Below are positions 51,476-61,139 of a DNA stretch of 64,000 nucleotides, piece after piece (position 1 is the first letter of the stretch; the number at the start of each line of letters is the position of its first letter). A model generated the notes under the pieces. That model worked only from the letters and a program-made list of their open reading frames with translations, did no database searches and was not told the origin of the DNA. The DNA is from Aequorivita aurantiaca (GTDB taxonomy: Bacteria; Bacteroidota; Bacteroidia; Flavobacteriales; Flavobacteriaceae). The stretch is from positions 1 to 64,000 of the forward strand of contig NZ_JAUGQQ010000009.1 in the NCBI RefSeq assembly GCF_030410135.1, written 5' to 3'. The position numbers and the translations under genes are program-made.

Positions 51476-54442
51476 CTAATAATACTCTTTTATATATGCA
51501 TAGGCCCGCTCAAAAAGCACCTGGTCTTTATGAAGCCTATATTTTAAAAGCGCTTTTCTAAGCGATTGCTGAACTTCCCGCTCACCTGAACTTGTTGTTT
51601 GCCACCCAGGAAAACTTACCATTCTTACGATACCATCTATATCATTTACGATACGTTCTACTACTGCGGGAGTTTGATCGGTTTTAAGCTCTATAAATAA
51701 TTCCGTTAATGCTGCTTGCGGCGTTTTTTCCTGTATCAGCTCTTCTATTTCTTTTTCTGCCTGTACTGTTTCCTTGGCAAGTTTACAAAGTTCTTTTACA
51801 AACTCAATTGAAGTAATTAACCCCTGTTCCGCCTGATCTCTTAGTGCTTCCAGCCGCTCACTTAACTTTTTAAATTTTGGATCACCAGCGTGTCTCTTAA
51901 ATCTTTTTACGAGGATTTTTTCAAGCTTTTTAGCATTTGAAGGATCGGGATTATTAAAGATATTTTCTATTACATCTGCATCCAATCTATATTCTTCCAA
52001 AGTATGCACATCGCCAACGTGGATATTTTCATGCATTAATTTTGTAGTCTGTGCTCCCAAAGCTATCCATAACAATTTACCCAAATTGTCACCCGCAGGC
52101 CTTACAGACTCGAACACTTGAGATAACCATTTATAATCTTCTTGATAAATATCGAGCATTCTATCTGGTGATAAGGACTCCCATAATTTGGATAGATACT
52201 TATAATCTTTTGCAAAGGCATCTTTCTTCTTGTCATCCTTAATGGCATTTTGCGCCTTTTCCAATCCCTCAAAACCTTCAATCGTTCTATCTACTCCTTC
52301 AAAATGAGATAAAGCATTCTTTACAGCTTCGGGTAATTTAGTTCGCAATAAGGATAGATTGGTAATTACCGTTTTAACTGATTCCTCATCAAACTGCAAT
52401 GCTTTTGCCGCATCATCAAAGACTCCGAAATAATCCACAATACGTCCAAATGTTTTGTTAGGATATAGTCTGTTTGTTCTACAAATAGCTTGCAAAAGCG
52501 TATGATCTTTCAAGGACTTATCCAGATACATTGTTTGCAATATCGGCGCATCAAAGCCTGTAAGAAGTTTTGCAGTTACTATAATAAATTTAAGTTCCGC
52601 TTGCGGATCATTAAATTCATCTATGATTTTTTCTTGCTGACTTTTATCAATCCCCCACTGCTGTTTAAATTCAAAAGAATCATTAGCAGAGGTTGAAAAA
52701 ACAACGCTACTCGCTTCTGGAATAAAATATTTATCCAGCTCTTCTTTATATTGCACACAAGCATAACGGTCTGGTGTAATAATCATAGCTTTAAACCCTT
52801 GCGGAGCTACTTTTTCTTTAAAATGAATTGAAATATCCTTCACAATGCGCTCCACACGTTCGGGCGCTTTTAAAAAAGCTGCCATACGTGCGGCTTTCTT
52901 GTTTAAGGCATCGGCTTCTTCATCGCTTAGCGCTGCGCTTTCAGCAAATTCTTTAAATGCTTTATCTATTGTTTCCTTATCTACGTGAACATCTACCAAT
53001 CGCGGTTCAAAATGTAATGGCAGGGTGGCATTGTCTCTGATAGAATCGTGAAAGGTATAGCGGGACATATAGGCTCCTTTATCTTCCTCGGCCCCAAAAG
53101 CCCAAAAAGTATTTTTATCTGCTTTATTTACGGGCGTTCCAGTCAATCCAAATAAAAATGCATTGGGTAAAGCTGCACGCATTTGTCTTCCCAAATCTCC
53201 TTCCTGGGTTCTATGTGCCTCATCAACCAATACAATAATATTTTCGCGAATATTCATATTAGGTTTCGCATCGCGAAACTTATGAATCATAGAGATAATT
53301 ATTTTCCGCGTATCTCTTTCCAGCAACCTTTGTAAGTCTTTAATATTATCGGTGGTTTCCACATTGGCTACATCTGCAGCGTTGAAGGTTCCAGATATTT
53401 GAGTGTCTAGATCAGTTCGGTCAACAAGAATAATAACTGTGGGACTTTTAAGCGATGCTTCCCTCCGCAACTTTTGCGCGGCAAAAACCATCAATAAGGA
53501 TTTACCAGAACCTTGAAAATGCCACAACAATCCTTTTTTAATTGATCCTTCTTTAACACGCTCCACTATTTTATTGGCGCCCTCATACTGCTGAAAGCGA
53601 CAGATAATTTTGATTCGCTGTTTTTTATTATTGGTTGAAAAAAGAGAAAAGTTTTGTAGTATATCTAATAACCTTTTTGGACTTAACAGATCAGTCAACT
53701 GTTTGCCGATTCCCTCTAATCCTAATTGTTGTGCCAAATCCATCTTATCTGCCTCCAGGCGCCATGGAGCCCAAAATTCTAAAGGAGTTCTAATTGCACC
53801 ATAATAAAGTTCTTTTCCTTCTGTGGCAAAGGAAAGTATGTTAGGTACAAATAATTGTGGTACCGCATTTTCATATATTTCGTGAACCTCATAAGCACCA
53901 TCCAACCAACTTACAGCAGGTCTTATAGGTGTCTTTGCCTCCCCAATTACAATTGGTATGCCATTAATTAGCATTACAATATCCGGAATCTTGGTTTCCC
54001 TATTGTGAATTCTATATTGGTTGGTAATTATATAGCTGTTGTTTTCTATGGTCTCAAAATCTATTAGCCTTACTGGAACGTGCCGATTGTTTTTCCCAAA
54101 AGGCATGGTTTTATCGCCAGACATCCATTTAAAAAATTCCTCATTGGCCCGTACCAAACCTGTTTGGTTTACTGAAAGCAGAATAGCACGAAGTTTATAA
54201 ATAACCTCATCTGCCAAAGTTGGGTTTTGATTGATCTCAGGGTTTAATCTGATTAATGACTCTTTCAACTCATTTTCCAGCAACACTTCATTTACACCAC
54301 GCTTTAATTCTTGGGCAGTTTTAAAAACCCATTGCTTGCCATAGGCTGCATTGGGCTCTGAAATATCTGGTCGATTTAGATTGCTTCCGCTTAGTTGGTA
54401 GATGATGTAGTTTTCTACACTGTTTAGCTCGTTAAAGGCCAT
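51476..54442 (-). CDS. hsdR: Type I restriction endonuclease subunit R
   Basis: The 988-residue protein is HsdR. Residues about 125-165 carry the PD-(D/E)XK nuclease core, IPDIVMLINGIPIVIGEAKTP. The SF2 motor follows: motif I WHFQGSGKSLLMVFAA, DEAD-type motif II VLVDEAHRTQEGD, motif III FGLTGTP, and motif VI-like LLTGFDAPILQTMYLDKSL with LLQAICRTNRLYP. The C-terminal 300 residues are helical and contact the methylase-specificity core. It translocates DNA using ATP and cuts remote from unmethylated target sites. GC content of sampled stretches (about 48%) is higher than that of the three genes placed between it and hsdS. It ends the operon; its start lies 5 bp after the GHKL gene. Confidence 0.96.
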   Translation of the reverse strand: MAFNELNSVENYIIYQLSGSNLNRPDISEPNAAYGKQWVFKTAQELKRGVNEVLLENELKESLIRLNPEINQNPTLADEVIYKLRAILLSVNQTGLVRANEEFFKWMSGDKTMPFGKNNRHVPVRLIDFETIENNSYIITNQYRIHNRETKIPDIVMLINGIPIVIGEAKTPIRPAVSWLDGAYEVHEIYENAVPQLFVPNILSFATEGKELYYGAIRTPLEFWAPWRLEADKMDLAQQLGLEGIGKQLTDLLSPKRLLDILQNFSLFSTNNKKQRIKIICRFQQYEGANKIVERVKEGSIKKGLLWHFQGSGKSLLMVFAAQKLRREASLKSPTVIILVDRTDLDTQISGTFNAADVANVETTDNIKDLQRLLERDTRKIIISMIHKFRDAKPNMNIRENIIVLVDEAHRTQEGDLGRQMRAALPNAFLFGLTGTPVNKADKNTFWAFGAEEDKGAYMSRYTFHDSIRDNATLPLHFEPRLVDVHVDKETIDKAFKEFAESAALSDEEADALNKKAARMAAFLKAPERVERIVKDISIHFKEKVAPQGFKAMIITPDRYACVQYKEELDKYFIPEASSVVFSTSANDSFEFKQQWGIDKSQQEKIIDEFNDPQAELKFIIVTAKLLTGFDAPILQTMYLDKSLKDHTLLQAICRTNRLYPNKTFGRIVDYFGVFDDAAKALQFDEESVKTVITNLSLLRTKLPEAVKNALSHFEGVDRTIEGFEGLEKAQNAIKDDKKKDAFAKDYKYLSKLWESLSPDRMLDIYQEDYKWLSQVFESVRPAGDNLGKLLWIALGAQTTKLMHENIHVGDVHTLEEYRLDADVIENIFNNPDPSNAKKLEKILVKRFKRHAGDPKFKKLSERLEALRDQAEQGLITSIEFVKELCKLAKETVQAEKEIEELIQEKTPQAALTELFIELKTDQTPAVVERIVNDIDGIVRMVSFPGWQTTSSGEREVQQSLRKALLKYRLHKDQVLFERAYAYIKEYY

Positions 54443-54447
54443 ATTTA

Positions 54448-57231
54448 TTATCCTTTTAGACTTTTTATAATCGCAGTTTCAAGCTCTAAAATCGATTTTG
54501 ATTTACTCTTCAGAAATTCGTAATCTATGCTACATCTAAAATCTGCATTAAGCATTAATAATTTCGCTTCTTTAGCCCTACTAGTGCTTTCCACAACCTT
54601 TTTATGATCATCATATACTGTTTCTAAAAAATCCCCTGGTTTTGATATAAACTTCAAATTTTTCAAAACATAATCCTCGTCCATATCTTTAATATCCTTT
54701 GTGCGCTCAATGAGAGCAATACAATAATGCTCTTTATATTTTGGATTTACAGCTCTCTCCAATTGAGAAATGGCAAGTTTTATCGAATCAGTATTACCTT
54801 GACGAACAGACTTCATCTCAATGTAGAAAGACTTACCGTTTACAGGATTAGTTATCCTAAAATCATATGACCCTCCCCCAGCATAAACAAAATCAATTGC
54901 ATCTAAATCTACTTTTTCAACAATTAAACCTAAATGCATTTTCTCGAATGCTGACTTAAACAATTTTTCAACATCACTTCCTATCAAAGACTTTGTGTCA
55001 AAGTCACGTTTTTTTTCACCCTCCTCACGAGCAATATTCATTACAGCTATAGGAATGGTATTTGGGAATAAATCTGCTAGCTCTTTAAGCTGAGTTAGAT
55101 TTGTTCCCGAATCAATTATACTTACAATTTGATTTATCTCAGATATATTGTCTAAAACCTTATTTAATTCTTCTTGAGTAACTTCAGATTCTGCAAGTTT
55201 AACTAAAGTATCTTGCTTACCACTATCTCGAATTGTTATCGCTTTTACTCTTTCTTCTTCATCAAAACTCTCAAGAAAAAAATTTGTATAGGAACTATTA
55301 AAAGTTGGAAAATAAATTGGTAAATCACCCCATTTTGGAAATCCTTTACTTTTTAACCATTTTAAAAGTTTGCTCAATCCTTCTATTTCCTGTTTTGATA
55401 ATCTAGAATTTGCATCAAGACGAATTCTAAAAATATCATCAATTTCCTTTGCTAAAGTTTTCCATGTCTTAAATTTATTATCAGGTAATAGATTAGGAAT
55501 CTTTTTATTTATATCATTGTTTAAAAGCTTATTTCTATAGTCCTCACCTCTCATTTTATTGTATACTTCTATCAAATCAGGAAAAACTCCTTTATCAGTA
55601 AAAATTTCAGCATCCCTATTTACAAAATCACCTTTTTCTGACTGACTGGGGAGTATTTTAAAATTAGTAAGTAATCCGGCATCATTAACTTTAACATATT
55701 TAATAAAATTTCCTAACCACTCAACTGTATCTTCTTCATTTTTATTAATATAATCGGCAAGTTGTATTAAATTTTTTTTATCCTCAACCATTTTTACAGC
55801 TGCTTCCAATCTGAAAGGAACGGATTTAAATATAGTAAAGTCAATATTTTTTAACCATTTCAAATATTCTACTCTGGCGGGAACTTCATTTAAAATTAAA
55901 TCACGGGTAATATCATAAAATTCCAAATCCTTTGACTCAGTTTTATTTTCGGGTATAAAAGGAAGTTTCAGTTTGGAATACGAAATGGACTTACCATTAC
56001 AATTAATAAAATCTACTTCATCAAGAACTATTTTAATTTCTTTTTCAATATTTTTCTGAAACCAGTCAGAATTACTTGATAGAGCTTTTATCCTATCACT
56101 TTTTAATTGAACTAAATTATATAGATTTCCAATTTCATCATTAGCCAAGTTCTCAAGCAATTTTTTAAAAGCTTTTACTCCATTCAGTAGGTTGGTTCTG
56201 TTTTCAATATCATTGTCTGATATATTTATTCCATTACGCTCGGTTTCAGGTTTAAATTTTGGAGAATTTATTGTTACCGGAAAAGGAAATCTTTCGGAAC
56301 CAATCATAGGAAGATATAAAAAAAGTACTGCAATCTCTTCTTGATACTCTACTACCCTATTATTTTCTATTTCTGTTGCTACAATTACATCTGCTTCTTT
56401 AAAATACCTTACTTCAATATCATTCTGAGGTTTAGAGTTAATATTCAAGCCTATTTCACATTTTCCTATTTCTTCGTTTCTACTTTTTTGATAAAATAAT
56501 TTTTCTTCCAAACCATTTTTGTGCTGTATAATTTTAACAGATTTAAGTTTTGGTAAGAAAGTAAAGACTAAAGGCAATACTTTAATTGCATACTTAATAC
56601 CTGACAGCGCGTATTCTTTTGAATTTAAGCCAGGTAAGCTATTGGATAAATCATAAGTGAATTTGTTGTCGAATGATCCTGATAAATAATCCACTGATTT
56701 ATAATCAGTCTTTAATTGATCTTCAGATTCTTTAATAGAATCAATTAAAAGTTTTTTTGAATTATAATCTTTTCTATTTAATTCAAACTTAAAACTATAA
56801 TGTTCGGTGTCCCGATACTTATCTTTAACCAAACCTTCAACAGTTATAAAAGCAGAAAGGACGTGTGTAGATATAAAACCACTCCCAAATCGCCCAATAT
56901 AATCTTCATCAATATCATCATCATCTTTATCAGAATCTGGTGTTATTAAATTTTCTACATCTACCAATTTAAAAGGCTTACCATTGTGCCTAAAAATCAA
57001 CTTGTCCTCCTTAAGTTCTAATTCAATATCAACTTCATCATTAAAATCACTTGCATTTTGAACTAATTCCCAAAACCATCTATATTGAAGTGACTGAATT
57101 TTACTAGGAATTGGCTCTAATTTCTCCATCAATCTTTTAGCAGGAATACTTAACTTCTTTTCAATTTCCGTTTCCTTAATTTGCTCTTCAAATGAAATAA
57201 TTTTTTCGATTCCAATAATTTTTTCTTCCAT
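54448..57231 (-). CDS. Sacsin-like GHKL/HSP90-type ATPase with C-terminal PD-(D/E)XK-like (DUF3883-type) nuclease domain
   Basis: A 927-residue protein. The GHKL ATP-binding site is clear: N box FWELVQNASDF (53-63) with Glu55 and Asn59, HNGKPF (82-87) in place of the usual DxGxG as in sacsin-like HSP90 relatives, and the lid loop GRFGSGFIST (113-122). Residues 150-760 are long, unrecognised and helix-rich. Near the C-terminus, YDFRIT (789-794) followed by FYIEMKS with E807-x-K809 and QLERA fits a D..ExK nuclease core, as in DUF3883-type domains. It is embedded in the hsd operon, 5 bp before hsdR. The DNA is AT-rich (about 30% in sampled lines). A DNA- or phage-triggered ATP-gated nuclease is a reasonable reading, unproven. 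Confidence 0.85.
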   Translation of the reverse strand: MEEKIIGIEKIISFEEQIKETEIEKKLSIPAKRLMEKLEPIPSKIQSLQYRWFWELVQNASDFNDEVDIELELKEDKLIFRHNGKPFKLVDVENLITPDSDKDDDDIDEDYIGRFGSGFISTHVLSAFITVEGLVKDKYRDTEHYSFKFELNRKDYNSKKLLIDSIKESEDQLKTDYKSVDYLSGSFDNKFTYDLSNSLPGLNSKEYALSGIKYAIKVLPLVFTFLPKLKSVKIIQHKNGLEEKLFYQKSRNEEIGKCEIGLNINSKPQNDIEVRYFKEADVIVATEIENNRVVEYQEEIAVLFLYLPMIGSERFPFPVTINSPKFKPETERNGINISDNDIENRTNLLNGVKAFKKLLENLANDEIGNLYNLVQLKSDRIKALSSNSDWFQKNIEKEIKIVLDEVDFINCNGKSISYSKLKLPFIPENKTESKDLEFYDITRDLILNEVPARVEYLKWLKNIDFTIFKSVPFRLEAAVKMVEDKKNLIQLADYINKNEEDTVEWLGNFIKYVKVNDAGLLTNFKILPSQSEKGDFVNRDAEIFTDKGVFPDLIEVYNKMRGEDYRNKLLNNDINKKIPNLLPDNKFKTWKTLAKEIDDIFRIRLDANSRLSKQEIEGLSKLLKWLKSKGFPKWGDLPIYFPTFNSSYTNFFLESFDEEERVKAITIRDSGKQDTLVKLAESEVTQEELNKVLDNISEINQIVSIIDSGTNLTQLKELADLFPNTIPIAVMNIAREEGEKKRDFDTKSLIGSDVEKLFKSAFEKMHLGLIVEKVDLDAIDFVYAGGGSYDFRITNPVNGKSFYIEMKSVRQGNTDSIKLAISQLERAVNPKYKEHYCIALIERTKDIKDMDEDYVLKNLKFISKPGDFLETVYDDHKKVVESTSRAKEAKLLMLNADFRCSIDYEFLKSKSKSILELETAIIKSLKG

Positions 57232-57254
57232 ATCGTTAGCGTTGTGATTATTAT

Positions 57255-57848
57255 TTAAAATTTTGTTAGAGCTATTTTTCTACACTCTCTTCTTAATAGT
57301 GTTAATTCTTCAATTGCGGAAGGATTATAAGTAGTATTTAAAAAAGGACGATTATTTTCTATTATTGTAGATTCAATTAATTTTAAATTATTATCTATTG
57401 TAATCCAATTTACTGTCAAATTGGTTTCAATCCATTCTATAATTTCTGATTGATCTTTATAAGAAAACCTGTAATTTTTTTGATTGGCTTTACCGATTAA
57501 AGACCCAATTGGCGGGGTATATCTTAAAATAGCGCCTAAAGTTCTAAAAAAAGTGCCAGGACCTTTTGCGTATAATTCCTGATTCAATCTCTTCTTTAAG
57601 CTTATTGAGGCCATCCCTATATATAGCAAGTTGTGACCACTGCTAAGAATTGTATTAATTATATCATTAAATAAATCTGGTTCTTTACTTAATTGTAATT
57701 TTGCTTTTAAATTTGCGGGATTTGCTAAACGTATTGCATATACTCCAGGTTCTGCTGGAATTTCTTTGATTGCTCTAATAACAGGAATAAACCAAGTATC
57801 CTTTATCAATTTGTTACTTATTTCAGTGATATTCTCTGATGCTTTCAT
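57255..57848 (-). CDS. GIY-YIG nuclease-like protein
   Basis: A 197-residue protein with a GIY-YIG core: EPGVYAIRLANP (first strand), NLLYIGMASISLKKRLNQEL (YIG strand and the Arg helix), a Glu in LIESTIIENNRPFLN corresponding to the catalytic acid, and the closing NPSAIEELTLLRRECRKIA. The catalytic Tyr, Tyr, Arg, Glu and Asn positions all look filled. It is soluble and has no additional domain. It lies between the two GHKL genes in the hsd operon with gaps of 23 and 105 bp, so it may supply a nicking activity to their products. Small single-domain GIY-YIG proteins of this kind are seen in restriction and DNA-repair loci. Confidence 0.85.
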   Translation of the reverse strand: MKASENITEISNKLIKDTWFIPVIRAIKEIPAEPGVYAIRLANPANLKAKLQLSKEPDLFNDIINTILSSGHNLLYIGMASISLKKRLNQELYAKGPGTFFRTLGAILRYTPPIGSLIGKANQKNYRFSYKDQSEIIEWIETNLTVNWITIDNNLKLIESTIIENNRPFLNTTYNPSAIEELTLLRRECRKIALTKF

Positions 57849-57953
57849 AAACTTATTTTTGCTTTTACATAACGGTCAAATCGAACGAATAGATCAATAA
57901 GCTTTAATTAAATTAACATAGAGTAATCTATTACTCTCCTAATTCCTAAAACA

Positions 57954-59987
57954 TTAAATCCCTAACTTATTGAACAATACTTTATTTCTTTTCTTTGCAT
58001 TTGATAACACTTGGTTAAAAGGCATAACATCAATTACGCATTTCAAACTTTTATTATAACCATAGTATCCCAGGCCATCGTAAGTTTTTTCTAATTGAGC
58101 ATTTTCAGAATATTCAATTATCTTTTCGTTTATATCACAAATTAAATAACAGTAGAATCGAGTGTACTCATTTATATCATACGTTCTTCCATCTGCTGTC
58201 AACTTTTTACCATTGCGAATTTTTCTAACATAATCGTATAATTGAACTATAGGATTGTCAACATATTCATTATAGCCTTTTCGCATAGGCCTTTTAAATT
58301 CAACAAGAACAACAGAATTAAACGGAGCTTCATCACCCTCTATATAGGAAATTGGATTATTAAATATCATTAAATCAGGTCGATCCTTTGGATCTCCTTC
58401 AAAATCCTCGATTGTATTTAATGCTCTATCGGAAGATAAAAAAGTATGAAAACTTAAGCGTTCATCTAGAATCCAAAGATTCTGATTGTTATAGTCTATT
58501 TCGTTGGATGTAGTTTTTGTGGGATAAATAATACTATGAACTGTATCTTCTAATTCATATTTACCTTGCACATTTAATCCAAGTGATTTTTCAAACAATT
58601 CTAATATATATTTTCTATGCACTACATATTGAGAAAGTTTAGATTTGTTTAAATCAGTAAGCTCCTCAAATATTTTCAAATATTTTTGTTTTAAAACATC
58701 AGCATTCTCATCTCTAGCATCATCTGTCAATACTGAATTAACATCTCTTCTTGTACCAAATTCAACGTCTTGTAACAGTCTGTATAATTTTAAATCTAAT
58801 TCTTGCTCCGAAGTATTTTCAGTAACCACTACATCATCAAAAGATTCAACATACTTATTTAAAATTCTATATTGTGGTGCTTTTTCAGCAATGAAATCTG
58901 AAATTCTTTCTAATTTTTCAGCTTTAAATTTTTCTACTTCTTCACTAAAATGTTTTTTAATTACTGGAATCAATTCTTTATATAAATCACTTTCCGCTAT
59001 TAATTCTTCATCTAGAATCCCATTTTTACTAAATCTTATTTCAGTACGTTCATCATTTATGTTATCATCGAAATACTTACCCTCAATATATCCTACAATA
59101 AGATAATTTTGAGCTGTTGTTGAATCCTTAATTTTACCACTTACATCGGGAAGTACTTTATTGATATTAAAGTTTTCTACTTCTCTATGATTGGCAGACA
59201 AGGAAATTCTATGAAAAGTTAATTCCTCATGTTCAAACCATTTTAAAAGAGTTATTTTAAAGTCATTAGTCCCCACATTAAACTTTTCGGAAAATCGATT
59301 ACCCCTTGTGATTTTATCAAAGTAATTGTTTAAATTAATTTTATCAGAACCATCTAGTAAATTAATATTAGGACAATTTTCATTTAAAAAATAAATTAAA
59401 CAATGTTCAACAATTCTATTGGCAATAGTGTCAATTCGTTTAGGACATTTTGATCTATATGGATCCTTGTAACCATTAAGGGTTATTATGGTTTTCTTTT
59501 TTGGATTTCCTTCCAATTTATTTACAACTGGATGCTCGATTCCATCCGTGGTTCTTAGATTAAAGGAAAAACTTCTTTTCTGTGGTTTTAAACCTTCATA
59601 ATAAATACTTTCAATTGTAACATTGTAAAATGCTTTTAACCACATAAATCGTCCAATACCCAAACCACCCCTTTCAGCTTTGTGAGTAGAATACTCTCTT
59701 TTAAAAGATTCATAATTCTCTTCATTAAATCCAATACCATTGTCTTCTATTTCAAATCCTATAATTTCCGGAGTTAATCGACCAATTTCAAATTCAATAC
59801 TTGATTGAGAGGAACGAATTAATTTGATGTTAATTTCTCCTTTTGGACTTTTGGTATCTTCAATTGCGTGGATAGAATTAATTATGGCTTCAAACAAAGG
59901 CAGAAGCATATTTCGTTCCGCTAACTTTAATCGATTTACTCTACCTTTTAAATCAATTCCTATTTTATCTGTTGTAGTTTTTGCCAT
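57954..59987 (-). CDS. GHKL/HSP90-type ATPase with C-terminal PD-(D/E)XK-like nuclease domain
   Basis: A 677-residue protein, unrelated in sequence to the 927-residue one apart from the fold. The ATPase site is canonical: LFEAIINSIHAIED (Glu33, Asn37), FEIEDNGIGFNEEN (79-91) and the lid RGGLGIGRFMWLKAF (106-120). The C-terminal region has RPDLMIF (536-542), VVLVEFKRPM with E563-x-K565 and a following PIVQLYDYVRKI helix, matching PD-(D/E)XK nucleases, often annotated as 'ATP-binding protein' in defence loci. It lies 10 bp after hsdS, and 105 bp before the GIY-YIG gene. The DNA is AT-rich. It may use ATP binding to control nuclease activity; substrate unknown. Confidence 0.87.
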   Translation of the reverse strand: MAKTTTDKIGIDLKGRVNRLKLAERNMLLPLFEAIINSIHAIEDTKSPKGEINIKLIRSSQSSIEFEIGRLTPEIIGFEIEDNGIGFNEENYESFKREYSTHKAERGGLGIGRFMWLKAFYNVTIESIYYEGLKPQKRSFSFNLRTTDGIEHPVVNKLEGNPKKKTIITLNGYKDPYRSKCPKRIDTIANRIVEHCLIYFLNENCPNINLLDGSDKINLNNYFDKITRGNRFSEKFNVGTNDFKITLLKWFEHEELTFHRISLSANHREVENFNINKVLPDVSGKIKDSTTAQNYLIVGYIEGKYFDDNINDERTEIRFSKNGILDEELIAESDLYKELIPVIKKHFSEEVEKFKAEKLERISDFIAEKAPQYRILNKYVESFDDVVVTENTSEQELDLKLYRLLQDVEFGTRRDVNSVLTDDARDENADVLKQKYLKIFEELTDLNKSKLSQYVVHRKYILELFEKSLGLNVQGKYELEDTVHSIIYPTKTTSNEIDYNNQNLWILDERLSFHTFLSSDRALNTIEDFEGDPKDRPDLMIFNNPISYIEGDEAPFNSVVLVEFKRPMRKGYNEYVDNPIVQLYDYVRKIRNGKKLTADGRTYDINEYTRFYCYLICDINEKIIEYSENAQLEKTYDGLGYYGYNKSLKCVIDVMPFNQVLSNAKKRNKVLFNKLGI

Positions 59988-59997
59988 ATTTAAATAC

Positions 59998-61137
59998 TTA
60001 AAACACTTGATTGATTAAACTTTTTTGGAGGGATTTTGAACTAGATATTTTTAATTCAACCAACTTAATGCTATTATTCAAGGAGTTAAAAAGATTGATT
60101 ATTACCTCTTGATCTATTTTAGTTAACTTTGGAATTTCAATATTTTCTATCATTCCTGGATCCACGTGGGGTATTGCAGAGCCAACCGTAGCTCTTTTTA
60201 TATCATTTGTTTTGAATCTTAAAAATTGAAAAACAAAATCTTTTAAAAAGCCTTCTTTTTTAATAATTAGCTTACACATTGTACTAGCTAAAAACCCTTC
60301 TTTTCCGAAGAGCATTTCGCCTGCATTGGAACCATCCCATAAAATTAAAATATCTGTCTCATCAATTTTAATAGATTTATTCCAAGACTCTTTTGGAACA
60401 ATTGATTCAATTTTTCCAGTTCGTAAATACTTTGCTGTACAATATGGAAGACCATCTCCTTCCTCTAATAAAACAGGTGGCTTTTTTCCTTTTTTAACCG
60501 AAACTATATGTTTAAGTTTAATTCTTTCTGAATTTTTATCATCATAAAAATAATGCTTAAGGTATGCTAAATCCTCTTTAATTAGTTTCTCTAAAACCTC
60601 ATTCTCCCTCGCAATAACCTCATCCATCGTCCAAAGCAATTCGGCCAGTTGGGCTTGTTGGTCTTTGGGTGGGAGGAGGAATTCTTGTTCTTTTAATTGT
60701 CCCCAGTTTATAGTAGGAGAAAGACCTCCAACAGAAATATCAACCGCTTTGTGCATAAATAAATCTGAATGCAAAAAGAAAGGAAATAACTTTGGATCAA
60801 TTACTTTAGGATTCGCTCTTAAAACAAAGGCGTGTGCAGAACATATTCCTTCAAAATCAACAATTGCTGCCTTGCGTTGATAGGCGCGACGTTTTCCGAA
60901 AATAACATCGCCAGGATAACATTTTAATTTTCCGCCGCTTACATCTGCTGGCGTACCTTGTCTGTTTATATGAATACTCTCGGCATCTATGTGTTCTAAA
61001 CCAATATAGATTTCTAAATCAGTGGTATTGGGATCGACGGTTTCTGATATTTTATTTGCAATTTGATCAAACCGAAAACTTTTCCAATTTGTTTTATCCA
61101 GGTTTTTCAAAACAATATTTTGCTTCATTGTCATCAT
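59998..61137 (-). CDS. hsdS: Type I restriction specificity subunit S
   Basis: The 379-residue protein has the two target-recognition domains expected of HsdS. Domain 1 (about 1-165) includes LPPKDQQAQLAELLWTMDEVIARENEVL, the conserved helix at the end of a half. Domain 2 starts at about 200 and closes with IPKLTKIDQEVIINLFNSL and the final helix KISSSKSLQKSLINQVF. HsdS decides the bipartite DNA site. Base composition changes in the middle of the gene: the part coding for domain 1 samples at 43-50% GC and domain 2 at about 27%. The start lies 2 bp after the hsdM stop. Confidence 0.94.
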   Translation of the reverse strand: MMTMKQNIVLKNLDKTNWKSFRFDQIANKISETVDPNTTDLEIYIGLEHIDAESIHINRQGTPADVSGGKLKCYPGDVIFGKRRAYQRKAAIVDFEGICSAHAFVLRANPKVIDPKLFPFFLHSDLFMHKAVDISVGGLSPTINWGQLKEQEFLLPPKDQQAQLAELLWTMDEVIARENEVLEKLIKEDLAYLKHYFYDDKNSERIKLKHIVSVKKGKKPPVLLEEGDGLPYCTAKYLRTGKIESIVPKESWNKSIKIDETDILILWDGSNAGEMLFGKEGFLASTMCKLIIKKEGFLKDFVFQFLRFKTNDIKRATVGSAIPHVDPGMIENIEIPKLTKIDQEVIINLFNSLNNSIKLVELKISSSKSLQKSLINQVF

Positions 61138-61139
61138 CC

